This document shows, piece after piece, positions 45,544-57,704 of a stretch of DNA of 64,000 nt. The DNA lies in the NCBI GenBank assembly GCA_022829145.1, contig CM040763.1, forward strand, positions 12,633,141-12,697,140, in the 5' to 3' direction. The notes below the pieces were generated by a model. That model ran no database searches and had not been told where the DNA came from. It saw only the letters and a program-made list of their open reading frames with translations. Numbering within the stretch: the stretch's first letter is position 1; each line of letters starts with the position of its first letter. Source of the DNA: Albula goreensis. Its lineage: Eukaryota > Chordata > Actinopteri > Albuliformes > Albulidae. A program made the translations under genes and the position numbers.

Positions 45544-48500
45544 GACATTTGCTTCACGCTCAGCTGAAATATTAATCACTTCTAAGGTATCCATGCTACA
45601 AGGGCAGTGGAACGCCGGGTCTGCCGGTAATACAGCACCAAATCATTTACAGAAATCCATGAGGAGTTCAAGCCCACAGCAACAAGCCGGGAAACTCCAT
45701 TTAAAGCTTAAGACACTGATCACATTTGTACACGGTTTTCTTTACAAAACTCAATCTCAAGGGCAAACAATTTATAATTATAAAATTTGGAGCATACAAT
45801 TATAATAAAAGTAATAATCCCAGTGAGTCACAAAAATTCAGTGTACTGAATTATTTATTGAGGCGATGGCTCGAAGAAATGCGCAAAAACAACACAAATC
45901 CTACAACTACTACACAGTAGTTTCTGTTTCCCATGAGCATTTTGAGCACATGACTAACACAGGCTGTTTTGCTTTACTAAGGCCACATTTTCAACAGTTT
46001 CTTTCTGCAAATGAATCGGACAGTTCTCTGAGGCATGAAGGCCTGAACTGATATAGATTTTTATGCTTCCTTAAAAAAGAAAAGAGACATGCTAAGTCTG
46101 GAGAGATACAAAAAAAACTATTTTAAGGAACATCATCCCTCAGCTTGTTTAGGACACACCATCTAATTGTATTTCACACAGTTACGTTCCAAAGTGAAGT
46201 GCAAAAATAGACAAAGTAAGCATCATACTTGAGAATAATTGATAAACTGTGGTTAAGCCTAACATATCTGGCTGGGAGACAGCACACTAGCATTATGTAT
46301 TCTAAAGTTTCTAAACAATGGCTGCAAACCATTTTTATCACAAGGACACAAGGTAACACCTTGGGGTTGGTAAAACCATGGGCATATATTTTTGAAACCT
46401 CAGCTAAAGTTTAAATGTTACTGAAAGCTTAACCATTTACTGAATCTTGGCAAACAAATAAATGACCTAGATCATAATTATATCTGTCAGGGAACACAGA
46501 TAACATGATGACAAACCTTGAAAACAGCAACTGTGACATTTGCTAATCACTAAGCTCAAACAATCTATTGTTTCTAATTCAAGGTAAAGTAAAGACACGT
46601 TGGTACACACTGAAGGCCAAGGGCTTTTTGAACAGTCAGAGTGAAATTTCTGATAAATTCCAACACACTACCAACTGATCTAAAAAAGGCTCAGACTAAA
46701 GGTTAAGGTATCATTGCTACAAAGGTCAATGGAATGAATGTCAGACAGACGGAGGGAAGGATAGCTCATCTTTTTACAGAGGAATGGAAATCAGCCCTGA
46801 ACTTAGCTCATTCTCACTCTAGTTTTGCCCCCTTCTCAGCTAGGGTGCTGTGACACACACAAGTAAAAGAACAACATATTCCTTATCAATATGATCAAAG
46901 ATTTTAGGAAAATACCTTATTAAAACTTAAATAAATTCTACCCAGTAAACTTTCAGTCCCTTGATTTAAAACAAGGAGAGAAACATTTCTAACAAATGAA
47001 TGTTTGACTCTTTTCACGTTTAAAAAGCTGAGCTGCCTGAAGCTGAGAATAGTTCAGGTGTAAGTCCGCATTAAAAAGGAGTGCCGGCCTCTCACTTGCT
47101 TGGGCTCCCCTGTAGTTGTCAAAATGTGTACAGTATGTGACCACCAGACAGTGGGGGCTTAATAGTCTTAGCAGAGAGTCTGTGGAGGATAAGGCCAGAG
47201 GAACACAATGTACTATTCAACCTTCTAAAAACACTGCCTGCACATTTGGCCATTGGAATAGCCATCCACACTATATCTGTAATATAGTATTACAGCTTTA
47301 GACAGCATTAAGGTACCAGGGGCAGATTTAATTGAACATTTTCTAAATGCTGCCCACATTTACTTTCAAATGAACTTCATCTTGATTGTAAACACAGGTG
47401 GATATTGAAGTGAACTCTTCCCCCCGTAAGTGCTTTGAGACACAATGTAAAATGAAAAAGACACTATATAAATGTATTATGACTTCCTTTTATGAGCTTG
47501 ATCTTATTGCCATTATTGAAGTAAAATGGCACCCAGCCCCATAACTACACATACAGTATAAACAGAGCTTTGATTATGTGTGCGCGTGTGGCTGTCAATA
47601 CATAACTGGGGGCAAAGAAAGCAGGAAAACACATCATCAAAGCAGGACACAGACGTCAGCTGCCAGCTCTGCCTTCAGGGCCACTCACCAGGGCAAATGG
47701 AGCCCACAAGCTTCTCTCACACTGACTGGATTCCTCATGACACACAGGCACACAAACGCAGGAGTTTGCTTCTGTTTCATAATGAGAGAATGGTGTTTGA
47801 TCATATGCAACATTGCTCAGCATGGTTAGTGCTACATTTGCTGTATGTTTTGTATTTCTACACTTTAATTGCAAGGTTTTTCCTCACGATTGTCTCTCAA
47901 AACACTTTTCTATTAGTCTTCTTTTGCAGTCTGTACACATGGAAAATTTTGATTTAAAGTGGGTATGATTGTATAACCTTCCCAAAGCGTCAGAGGTCTG
48001 TTCAAGGTACTTCGTTCTTTCCACTCTTCCTCATTCTACTATTTTGAAAACAGCACATGACTGATGTGGCATCTCGACATGCACACATTTATTACTGTAT
48101 GCACAAACTTACTTAAGCTCTTATTCTCAATACATTCACAGCAGTCAAGCAGTATTCAGACCTCTAGAAATTTGTCATTGTCATACTTATTCCTTGTTAC
48201 AAAAGTAGAGAAAACAGTGAGTGCCTACCTCATGCACAATGTCTTTTTTGGTCCATGTACACTGAAATTTGAAAGGAGGGTCAAGGTGTGGATGCAACAC
48301 TTGTTCCTCCATTTGGTCTGTCAATACCCTTTTCAGAAAAAAAAAAAAAAATATGGTCCGCTGATACTTGAAATTTGGTGTAATAAGTCATGGACTGGCC
48401 ACCAATCTGGGTTGCTTCATTTTGCAATGATGACCCCTAAGTGAGCATTCACAAGCCATAGCGAGGGCTGGTATTTTGTATCATTTTATTTTTCATTCTA

Positions 48501-49249
48501 CACCTCCCTTACCATCAAGTACCAGTGTCCTTCATAGTTCTAAATGAGGTTTAAAAGTATACCTCTATGACTGATGTCAGCAGAAGGACAAATTAAAATG
48601 CTTCCTAAAGAAAGCATTCTAATCATCCCCAGATGTAACCTGAATTCAGGGACTCTTGACACTTCATACAGTGAAGTATGTTATTTTCATTCTGCAGTGT
48701 CGTCAGTCTATTTTCCCATTCGTGATATAGTCATGACTTTCTATGCACTGCCAGAACTCTCATTCAAAGCATGCCAGAATCCGATTTGCAGTCACAGATA
48801 GAGCTTCAAATAGGGGCTGTTGCTTTTTGCATTCCAAAAGTACAGCTCTAGGAAGATTGCCCTGCTTTCCTTTCTCCCATGTCTCTCTTTTTACCTTTTT
48901 ATTTTACATGGCTTAAATTAGCAGTTTGAAACTTTCTTCCACGGATATCAGTGGTAATTTAATTGTTAATTCACGAAAAAGAGATAATAAACCAGCGCAC
49001 ATTTATTAAAAAATGTAACCACAGCATTTAAGACAACTGAGCAATTTCCTGAACTAAATGAATGACACTTACTGCCCCTGTTTTTTTTTGTGTTTCCCTT
49101 CTGTATGGCAATATGATACGTTGCATGCTTTTGATTAAGTGGCAACTGTATAATTCAGTGAGATTTAGAGAATCTACCTTTTGTAGGTGGTGGACTGGAA
49201 TTCATACGACATAACAATCCTTGTTTTTCTGCAGATACTACACTTCTGG
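42321..49249. other. Non-coding region, intron or intergenic
   Basis: Either fam13a intron or intergenic. Apart from the (CA)n array at 45464-45541, no gene or recognisable mobile element is seen. The GC-richer stretch 44400-44560 has no convincing splice-bounded exon. Confidence 0.55.
45464..45541. repeat. Long uninterrupted (CA)n microsatellite
   Basis: About 39 perfect CA units, the longest simple repeat in the window. Confidence 0.98.
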
Positions 49250-49880
49250 CAGAGGGGACCGTATCGCATTCGCACTGCTCCCTATTGCATTATGACATGC
49301 ATAAAAATAAATAATATTAAATGCGCTTCACCTCTCAAGAATTCCGCTGGAACAAAAATAAGTCGTGATGAGAGTGATCTTGTTTTGCACCAGTGTTATT
49401 CAGGCGCGATGATGGGTGCTACGTGCGCTAATGACGCAGCATACAAGACATGGTCGAAAAGCACGTCGCCTCTGAATTCAAAACAAACGTTTGAGGAACA
49501 GTACGTTACCAGTTCAAAACAATGGATTTAGACCCGCTTCTTGGAGTTTTAAAACCGTGCAAAAGTTCAGTCGACATCAAAGCCGAACTAGATCACATGG
49601 CGCTGTTGTCCTAAAGGAATTCGGACGTTTTTATGCGACAGGCGCCCTGCCTGCATCTCAATCCACTGGATTAAGATACCGTGCACTAGGAAAATTCCAG
49701 ATTCAGAGGCCAAAGGGCTATAATTTTGAAGTTGTTTTCCGTAACCAATCTGGTGTTATGCACTCCCACAGGCATTAAAATGGCACTACGTCCCACCGTG
49801 AATTACACAACGGAAATCCCGGTTACATTGTTTACAAGTAGATTATTAAACGGATATTCGTTACTTTATCCTTCGATAAG
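49250..49880. promoter_or_regulatory. CpG-enriched island, promoter-like, no gene assigned
   Basis: CpG dinucleotides are dense here (about 35-40 in 630 bp) while the flanking kilobases are CpG-poor, although overall GC is only moderate. This is the pattern of an unmethylated vertebrate promoter region, or of a recently inserted element. A strong-Kozak ATG (AACAATGG) at about 49523 opens a 30-codon frame beginning MDLDPLLGVLKPCKSS, of unknown meaning. It could be an alternative fam13a promoter on the minus strand or the start of an unannotated transcript. Confidence 0.35.
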
Positions 49881-50039
49881 CATTATTCAATTCAGTTTTG
49901 TAATTACATCTGTCCTTTTAGAATGGTGATATTACGAAATTGCAGTTTTATAGGTCTGGCAAAACATAAGAATGAACTCATAAATAAATAGTAAAATATA
50001 CATGTAATACATTATAATGTTGCTGTTAACGTCTATATA

Positions 50040-50086
50040 TGGTGTATATTTAAGATGTTAATGTTTAACATCTTAAATATATACCA
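50040..50086. repeat. Near-perfect hairpin, 22-bp arms
   Basis: GGTGTATATTTAAGATGTTA at 50041 pairs with its complement ending TATATACC at 50085. There is one mismatch in 22 pairs and a 3-base loop (TGT, 50062-50064). Confidence 0.85.
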
Positions 50087-51314
50087 CGTAAATACACTGC
50101 CGATTATGTACTGCCATGCATTATGTCACAGTTTTGCTGGGATAGTGTAGGTTCCAGGAGCCTCGAGGATCTTCATCAATATTTTGGAAACATCCCCTGT
50201 TGATGTGTTTAACACCTCCCATAAACATAACTCCTGAGATTATTTGCATCGTTGGCTGCAATAAATGCATACAAGCACTAAGTGTCTGATGTGCCCAGTG
50301 TTGTAATGACACCAGTGTCTAAACTCCATCAGAAATAATTTGCCTTTGTGACTTTGCCTCAGGTAAGTCTTTGACAGTTTGGAGAACCCATACATAAAAC
50401 ATATAATTTACAAACAAAAACAATTACACAATGGTAAAACAAACAAGATTAAGGGATTCAACTCACTGGAACTAGGACAGAAAGCAGTACAATGGAACGT
50501 CTTCATCTTGTGGTTATTTATGGAACTGCAGGTCTCAGTTCCAGTAAAGGATTTTGTGTGCCAAATTCCAACTGCAATCATTTAAGCATCAATAAATTCA
50601 CCACCCATAGTTGTCTCCAGCACTCAGAGTACAGTATGTCATGTTTTTGTAGTTACTTTGTCGAAATTCTGAGAAATCAGATTATTGTAAATTACATTAT
50701 TAGGTTGATACCCTCATTATGTAGCTGTAAAAACAACCCAGTATTACTGTTTAATGGGTTGATAATGTTACATTAAAGAGAGAGAGATTGGGTTAGCTGT
50801 TTATCATTGCCAAGGGTCACGTTTTTCTCTTGCTTTGCCGTCCTCATACTGTAAAATTCTGTACAGCTGACAATGTGATGGGAAAATATCACAAAACAGA
50901 AAGCATTATCCAAAACACGAGCACAGAATATATTCCTGCAGGGTGGAGACACACCACAACCCCCCATATCCATGGTAACATCATACCATTAATGTTTAGT
51001 GATGCCACCTTTATGCCTTGGTTTGTATCTAGAGTGTCATTAGGAACTTTTGGACATAATCAGAAAATGTGTTTCAAGAATGAAACGTGTTTGCTCTTCA
51101 TGAAGCAGAAAGTGTATTAGAGCTACATAAACTTGTGTTGCTAAAACTGCAACCATAAAATCTATAAAAGTGTAGATAATCTATAAGAGTGCAATCAATG
51201 CCTGAAAACCTGCTAACCAGCTTCTTCTATGAAATCTTATGGCACAATGATGCTTAAAATCCCTTTGTGCTGCAGCATCTCAAGTGTATGCCACGTGTAA
51301 TGATGGTGAATGTG

Positions 51315-51840
51315 TGGTCGTATGGTGCTAGCATACCAGGCTGTTAAGGGGACAGCTCCAGCTTACCTCCAGAAGATCCTCAGACACTACACCCCGGCCA
51401 GACCCCTTCGCTCTGCCACCTCTTGTTGCCTGATGCCGTCCCCTCTCCACTCCTGCACTTCCAGGTCACGTCTGCTGTATGTCTTGGCCCCCAGGTGGTG
51501 GAATAACCTTCCCGTGGAGGTCAGAACGGCAGAAACATTGGCCACCTTCAAGCACAGACTGAAGACTCACCTCTTCAGGCTGCACCTCTCCCCTCCCCTC
51601 CCTTGCTCTTTGTATTATTGTTCTTGTTTTAACTGTTATTTGTTTTTAACCTAGGCTGTTGTTTACTTTCTCTTTATATAGTTGGTCAGGGAGTCCAAAT
51701 CTATCCGATCACTTTTTGCACTTGGGACTTTACCCCTCTCTAGGGTTATCTTTGCACTTTTTGTACCATTCTTATGCACTTTGCCTTGTAAGTCGCTCTG
51801 GACAAGAGCATCTAACAAATGTCCTCAATGTAATGTAGTA
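51315..51840 (+). mobile_element. 3'-terminal fragment of an L2-type LINE
   Basis: The reading frame from about 51322 gives VLAYQAVKGTAPAYLQKIL, then RHYTPARPLRS, PRWWNNLPVEVR and TFKHRLKTHLFRLHL. This is the C-terminal end of the ORF2 reverse transcriptase of fish L2/Maui-like LINEs. The 3' UTR ends in TGTAAGTCGCTCTGGACAAG plus AGCATCTAACAAATG and a TGTAATGTA tail, the classic L2 3' end. It is 5'-truncated, as is usual for LINEs; stops and mismatches show it is dead. Confidence 0.88.
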
Positions 51841-54800
51841 TAAACTGTAGTATTTATGACTGAGGGTCATGAAAGCTTATAAAACATAAAACCCATAAAA
51901 CCCCAATTTAACTTGCAATAATAAAACATTAAGACATCAAATAAAACCCTAAACCTTTTGTGTGTACTTTTCAGAGGCCATCATAAAACCATATTGGATT
52001 GCACACTGACAATATCTAACTGTTCCTCAACATTTAATATGTGGGCTTTCTGGGCATTTTTAGGGCACTCACTTACTTAAAAGCATTCTAACCTTTTCTG
52101 GATGTCGAGGCCTCAGACTCCATTGATGACATCACTGGACAGATGAGCACCCCCTGTGTGATGTAGTTGGCAGTGGCTGGGCGTTGTGCCCTGCAAGTAA
52201 AATATGGATTTAAAATCATGCCATGTCAAGTCACCCCTGAATATTGACAATTTCCCCTTGTCACATGGCCCTCGGAGTAGATAAAGATGTGCATACATCA
52301 ATGTATGAGCAAAAAACATTTTAGCATTTGTCCATGGAAAAAAGTGTCATTAATGGTTTAAGTTCCATATGGTAAATTCAAAAGGTACTCCCACAAGTAT
52401 TGATTTGGATGCTACATCCATTTCAATCTATTTCACTGAGTTGAACACAGTCAAAAATAAAAGGTCAGAGGTTGTCTAATTCCAGCTCTAAATTTGTTAT
52501 GCAGTCATTAAAAAAACATCAATGTCACGATGTAGCAATATGAGCTAATGACGTGGTGTCCATACTTCCAAGCAAGGGTAATGGATCTCTCAGGGGTGGC
52601 CACTATTGGGACTCTTCATAGCTCTTAGTATTATTTCTATGGTCCCATCCCTACAAGAACCCATTTAAACGTATTGTGCCTCAATGAATCGTTTATGACT
52701 TCCTTTCGCTTCCTGTCATGCTCCTCTTTGAGTGTAAAAGTAGTATAATGGAGAGGTTTCATGGCTTTCCTCCATAGAAAATGAGATATGGGATAAGTTC
52801 CAGTGTGACATTAATGTGTGCAGTTTCTGAAATAGTTCCTGGCCCCGCGAACAGTTCCTGTGCATAGGTTATGATGTGCTGTCAGATTTCAAGTACAACA
52901 AAACACAGAGTTTCTGTGACCAAGCATTTTATGCAAACATTTCTTTCAGACCAACAGAAAGAATTGTAGCCAATTGACTACAGGAATACGAGTTCTTGTG
53001 TTTTCTTTCAATGCCTAACTAACATCAATATGTTGATACGGTTATATATAGGATACTGTTGCATTGAGCTACCTGGTGGTTTAGTAGTAACTCTTACCTT
53101 TACAACACAGGTGACCAAATGGCATTGTTTTATGACCTAACATTTTGTGCAAACAGATGGAAATGTATCAACACATTCAAAAGGCTGTTTGCAAAAAGAT
53201 AAATCAAACATACTCTCTATATTAGACTTTCATGGCCAGCTTTACATGGTTTCAGAGTATATTTACTTTCATACACAGAACCAGTGGTTCACTATTCACT
53301 AATTCATTCAATTTTGGACTTTGAACAGGATTGCTGTGTTTGCCCTTGTCCCTACTTAACTTTTTGCTCAAAGAGACCAGCTCTGTCCCACTAAAAGAAA
53401 GAGGTTTGCCGCACATGCATGCTTATGCAATACTCAGCTTATGGCAACTCTTCTCTCAGAAACTCAATGCAGACAAATGAGTGAAAAAGACATGTTAGCC
53501 AAATAGCCCTATCACAAATAGTAGAATCATGTCTGCTTAGAAGTTGAAGGTGTGAAATCAACATTTTATTTGATTGATCCAATCACCTCAACAGTGACTC
53601 TATGTGTCATAGTGGTGAAGGAACTAAGCCTTTGGCTGGCAATTTATGGTAAAATCATGAGCTGGGCAGTGCTACTTAAATTTAAATGTCGTCTGTGACC
53701 CCTGTCACAGAAATAAAAGATGATTGCAGAAAGAAGTGGAGAAAACATACTTGTACAAACTGCAGATTAAGTTAATTAGCATTAATAAATGTAAATAGAA
53801 ATGAGAATGATTCTGTTGTTTTTGTTTTTTAGCTATAGTAATTCAGAAGCATGTTTATGTTTGTTTTTTGTTATTGCATTTGCTTGTTGATCATTATTTT
53901 ATGCACATTATCAGTTACTACTAAAGGTTCACATTTCTTTTGACTGTTTCAAATGCAAAAATACATTTGAAATGTTTGCCCAAGCCTACCACACCATTAC
54001 ATGCATGTTAAAGCTTTTGAGTATTTTTAATTAAACTGATTGACTTCGATCTGTTTATGTGTGCACGATATGCAATATTCTAAAGGTAAAATGGAAATCT
54101 TTTCATATAGCTGAAGTTAATGGGCAGTGACACTGTTTGAGGTTGCCACAATGTACATTTGTCCACCAACTTAGTTTATATAACAATTATATGGTAATCT
54201 ATCTTTCATACTGGAAACCTATTCAGTAGTTGTTTTCTGTGTGCCTCTTGTCAGAATTATCACCTCTCAAGGGGGCATTGGAAAAGATTCTTTGTATTTC
54301 ATTCTGAACAAAAATAGTATAATAATTTCCTTGGCCACTAGGAAAGTGCAGCAAAATTAGTCAATGTTGTCAAGGCAACAGTAAGCAATACCCCCAAATG
54401 CAAAGCACCTTCAACTTATTAGCTAGGAGCCTTGCTTTCTGTTGAGACAGAAAAACATTAATGATTTATCCTATGAATAGCAACAAATTAAATATTTTAT
54501 TACACAATTTCTTATTCACCTTTTGGAAAGAGAGGGAGAAAAAATACATGTCTGGGTTCAAGGTTTCATCATGATGATTTGGTTTTCAAAATGTGTGCAA
54601 GGCTTTCAAAAAATGATAATATTATGTAAATACATTATATTATTATGCAAAACATAACAGTTGTTTATTAAAAACATGCATGTATTTATACATTTACTGG
54701 AATTAAAGTTTTAACCAATAAACGCATGATGAATTCATAATAGAAAAATAATGGTCACACAACTCCATTGCTCAGGAAAATTACCTAGTGAACATCTACT

Positions 54801-55033
54801 GTAGAATGCCAAGATTGTGAAGATCAGTGAAGATCTAAAGTATAACTCCAGAGAAGCAAAAATATTGTATCATATATTAAAGATGCAATACAGTAATAAA
54901 GCCTGTGTGAACAATAAATTTGTTTTCCTATACAATCAGTTTTTCTGAGACTAATAGATTACATGAAATAAGCAACTGACGAGCCATTGATTGAATTATC
55001 GTTATTAAAGTGTATTATACTCATCTGTATACT
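51841..55033. other. Non-coding region
   Basis: AT-rich sequence in which I see no gene, RNA gene or element with recognisable ends. Confidence 0.6.
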
Positions 55034-55041
55034 TCCTACAG

Positions 55042-56528
55042 CTGCCTTTCTCAAAGGGTGGTCCGCGTGAACGACCCCTAGTGGTCCGTGAGTATACTTG
55101 TAAAATACCACATTTTAAATTAATATCATATTTTAAATTAAAAGTGTTTCTCAAACATTTGTGATGAGAGCAAGGCCGTGTGTCCACCAAAGCTGAAAAC
55201 GCTGAGCGCTCAGCCGAGAATGCTCAGTTCAGAGCATATGAAAGCTGAACAGATTTTTTTTTTTCAGCTGATTGCTATGGTACGGTCAGTAAGATCGCTC
55301 GTAAGATAGCTGGCTATGTATAATTAGCCATGCTAGGTTATATTCTTACTGTAAGGTAAATTCAGGTTATTAATTCGAGGCCTTAAGAAATTCGCTGAAA
55401 AATAACAAAGATGATAACCGTTATGAGACTGAATATTTTCTAACTACCCTATCGATAGTGAAGTAGTGGGTGGATATGGTAAATATGTAAGAATAACAAG
55501 TATCACTACGATACCATGGGTTACATTTTACATCATACTCGTGTTATGTTAACGAGGAAGCCACATATGACCATGTTCTGATATACCCATCGATACGATC
55601 TTAACGTTAGACGCAGCTATAGCTAGCCTATGTTGCAATCTAATGTTACTCAGATAATCAATGCCTAGCCATTTTACTAGCAAAAGAAAGTCAACAGATG
55701 CATTTACTGTATCACCTTTCACAATGAAATGTGAATAATAATTGCAAACTTGTTGACTACGTATCACTAACGCTAGCGGCACAGGCAAAGACAGAAGGAC
55801 CAGCTTGTGCTGTGATCTGTATGTCCCACCCCTTCTTCAACGTGATTGGACAGCCGAGTACAACGTGACAGTAATGAGCGTACCGTATTTTGATAGCAAA
55901 GTTGAACATTGTTCAACTCTCAGCGACCGGAAAACAAAGTTACTGTGTACGCTCAGCGATGAAAATAATCTCAGCTCCAGATACGCTCCCGGTTTATTTT
56001 ATATGCGCGCAAAAACACTCAGATCCTATTGAAAACAACGGGGAACATACGCCGACAGATGAAAAATCAGCTTTTGTCGACACAGCCGTTTTACGACCGT
56101 TTTGCAACACTGGCTCATAACTATGTTTTACGATCTTGAAGTGATCTGCGCGGTCAACAGACAAGATTTAGCGCGCCAGAAAATCGAAAAAGAAGAGGAA
56201 CAGGCAAGATGGATCGGTGGCTCAAGACAGGGTCAGTTAAAGGAAAATCAAATGAATTACCTGACATAGCAGACAAGGTGCATCATCGTGATGCAGGTGA
56301 TTTGGCTGCCACATGTGGTTCAGCCGCAGAGACACAGTGATTGAGTAAGTAAACAATGCTAGTTGTCAAGCTGTCATGATTAGGCTCTAATTTGTAATAT
56401 ACTGTTGGAGTGATAAGCAGGCCTATTATTTTTGGATATTTGGGGAGTTAGGTGGTCCATGAGTTTTTTTTTTTTTTTTTTTTTTTTGGTTAAGTGGTCC
56501 TTGGTCTGAAAAAGTTTAAGAAATGTTG
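55042..56528 (+). mobile_element. hAT-type DNA transposon, internally deleted, 1,487 bp
   Basis: It is flanked by TCCTACAG (55034-55041) and TCCTATAG (56529-56536), an 8-bp target duplication with one mismatch. The left end CTGCCTTTCTCAAAGGGTGG matches the reverse complement of the right end, CAACATTTCTTAAACTTTTT, at about two-thirds of positions. The GTGGTCCGCG/GGTGGTCC wording is typical of hAT-Charlie-like ends. The interior is CpG-rich, as a former transposon promoter would be, and carries a truncated ORF (56209-56340). No catalytic (DDE/C-terminal dimerisation) region remains. A 24-base poly-T run lies at 56464-56487 near the right end. Confidence 0.72.
56209..56340 (+). pseudogene. Truncated hAT (ZBED5/SCAND3-like) transposase N-terminus
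   Basis: The 43-codon frame starts MDRWLKTGSVKGKSNEL and stops at TGA 56338-56340. An MD-(R/K)-WLK-TGS start is typical of the hAT-derived transposase/ZBED5-like families, whose proteins are normally 500-700 aa. Everything after the N-terminus, including the BED-type zinc finger and the catalytic core, is missing. Confidence 0.55.
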
Positions 56529-56536
56529 TCCTATAG

Positions 56537-57704
56537 TGATAGATTGACATGTAACTTTCCTGTTTGAACAATAGGTCTTTTTTATATTCAAGATGATTCA
56601 AAAACCATAATTTGGGCTACAGGACTTGTTTCTTGTTTCATTTCTGTCAGTCCCATTCAGTACTTTATTTTCTTCTTTTAACATATTTTCATAAATGACT
56701 CCCATATTAAATAACAATGAACAACAGATTAATAAAAATGCATTGATTAAAGGCCATATATGGAAGAATAAGGCCTTAACAAAACAAAAACATTAAACAA
56801 ACATGATCTATACTTAATCTTATTGGTGCTGCTAAAACTGGGGGAAAACAGAAACAACAGATATTTTCCCCAACAAAATAAAGGAAGTACTTAATAACAA
56901 AAAAAATAAATAAATAGCAGCACAAAGTACAAGGTATCCCACACCCTATGGGAGCTTATGTTCATATGGGCATAACCTCTTCCCCGAGTAAACCAAAACA
57001 CTAAACCATGGCTCCTTTGGAAACAGTAAGGTAAATAAAATGTTACATTTTGCATTGTTTCATTTCACTTCTAAATAAGGTGTTATGCTATTCCACCACA
57101 CAATTTTTCTGGTTACATAGTTACTTACACAGCTCATTTTAATCAAACATGGTTTTGTTTTTAATTGCGATTCTACAATTCCACAAAACAAACACTCCAA
57201 ACGACTATATAAGTAAATCTTTGCTTTTATGTGCTCCACATAAGGTGCGGTAGCATGACTGTAACTCCAGCAGAAACTGTCATCTGAATGTTTTGATATG
57301 AAAATATGAAAACAAGAAGTTTTGATATATGGGAGAGAAGGTTCAACAGTTGAGAGACTGATTTGTAGCTTCTTCATACATGTAAATTGATCCATATGAC
57401 TGCTCTATCACTGGCATAATTTTTCTGAGCTGAAGATGCTCTTGGGCTCCATTGTCAAAGCTTCCTTCCCAGAATCTGACCTGATTCAGAGCTGAGCCAA
57501 GCATGACCAGCTTCCTTATTTGAGTAAGCATTCATTCATCTACCAAATGCCAGAAGTTACCAGAGTGGCCGGCAATGTATTGCTAGATTAAAACAATGAA
57601 AACCAGTTGTCAATAAATAAAACATTAAAACCATAAAACACTGCAATAAAAAAGTCCTATAAATTCAAGGAGAAAGTGCACCACTTCGGCAGATTTGTAA
57701 CCGT
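56537..57704. other. Region downstream of the B3GALT-like stop
   Basis: On the minus strand this would include the 3' UTR of the galactosyltransferase gene; I see no strong AATAAA close to the stop. No other gene is visible. Confidence 0.5.

Noticed and set aside
45385..45594. Poly(Val-Cys)/(His-Thr) frames over the (CA)n tract
   Set aside because: These are simple products of reading a dinucleotide repeat; similar frames at 19.5, 38.9 and 42.2 kb were rejected for the same reason.
47656..47874. Possible fam13a exon on the minus strand with a good GTGAGTGG donor (SSQCERSLWAPFAL)
   Set aside because: The similarity to the SSQ...ER...PF segment of FAM13A is short and needs a gap; phase and acceptor are unconvincing.
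49187..49778. Overlapping plus-strand frames of 114 and 95 codons in the CpG island
   Set aside because: No family similarity or splice context; open frames are expected by chance where CpG-rich sequence has few stops.
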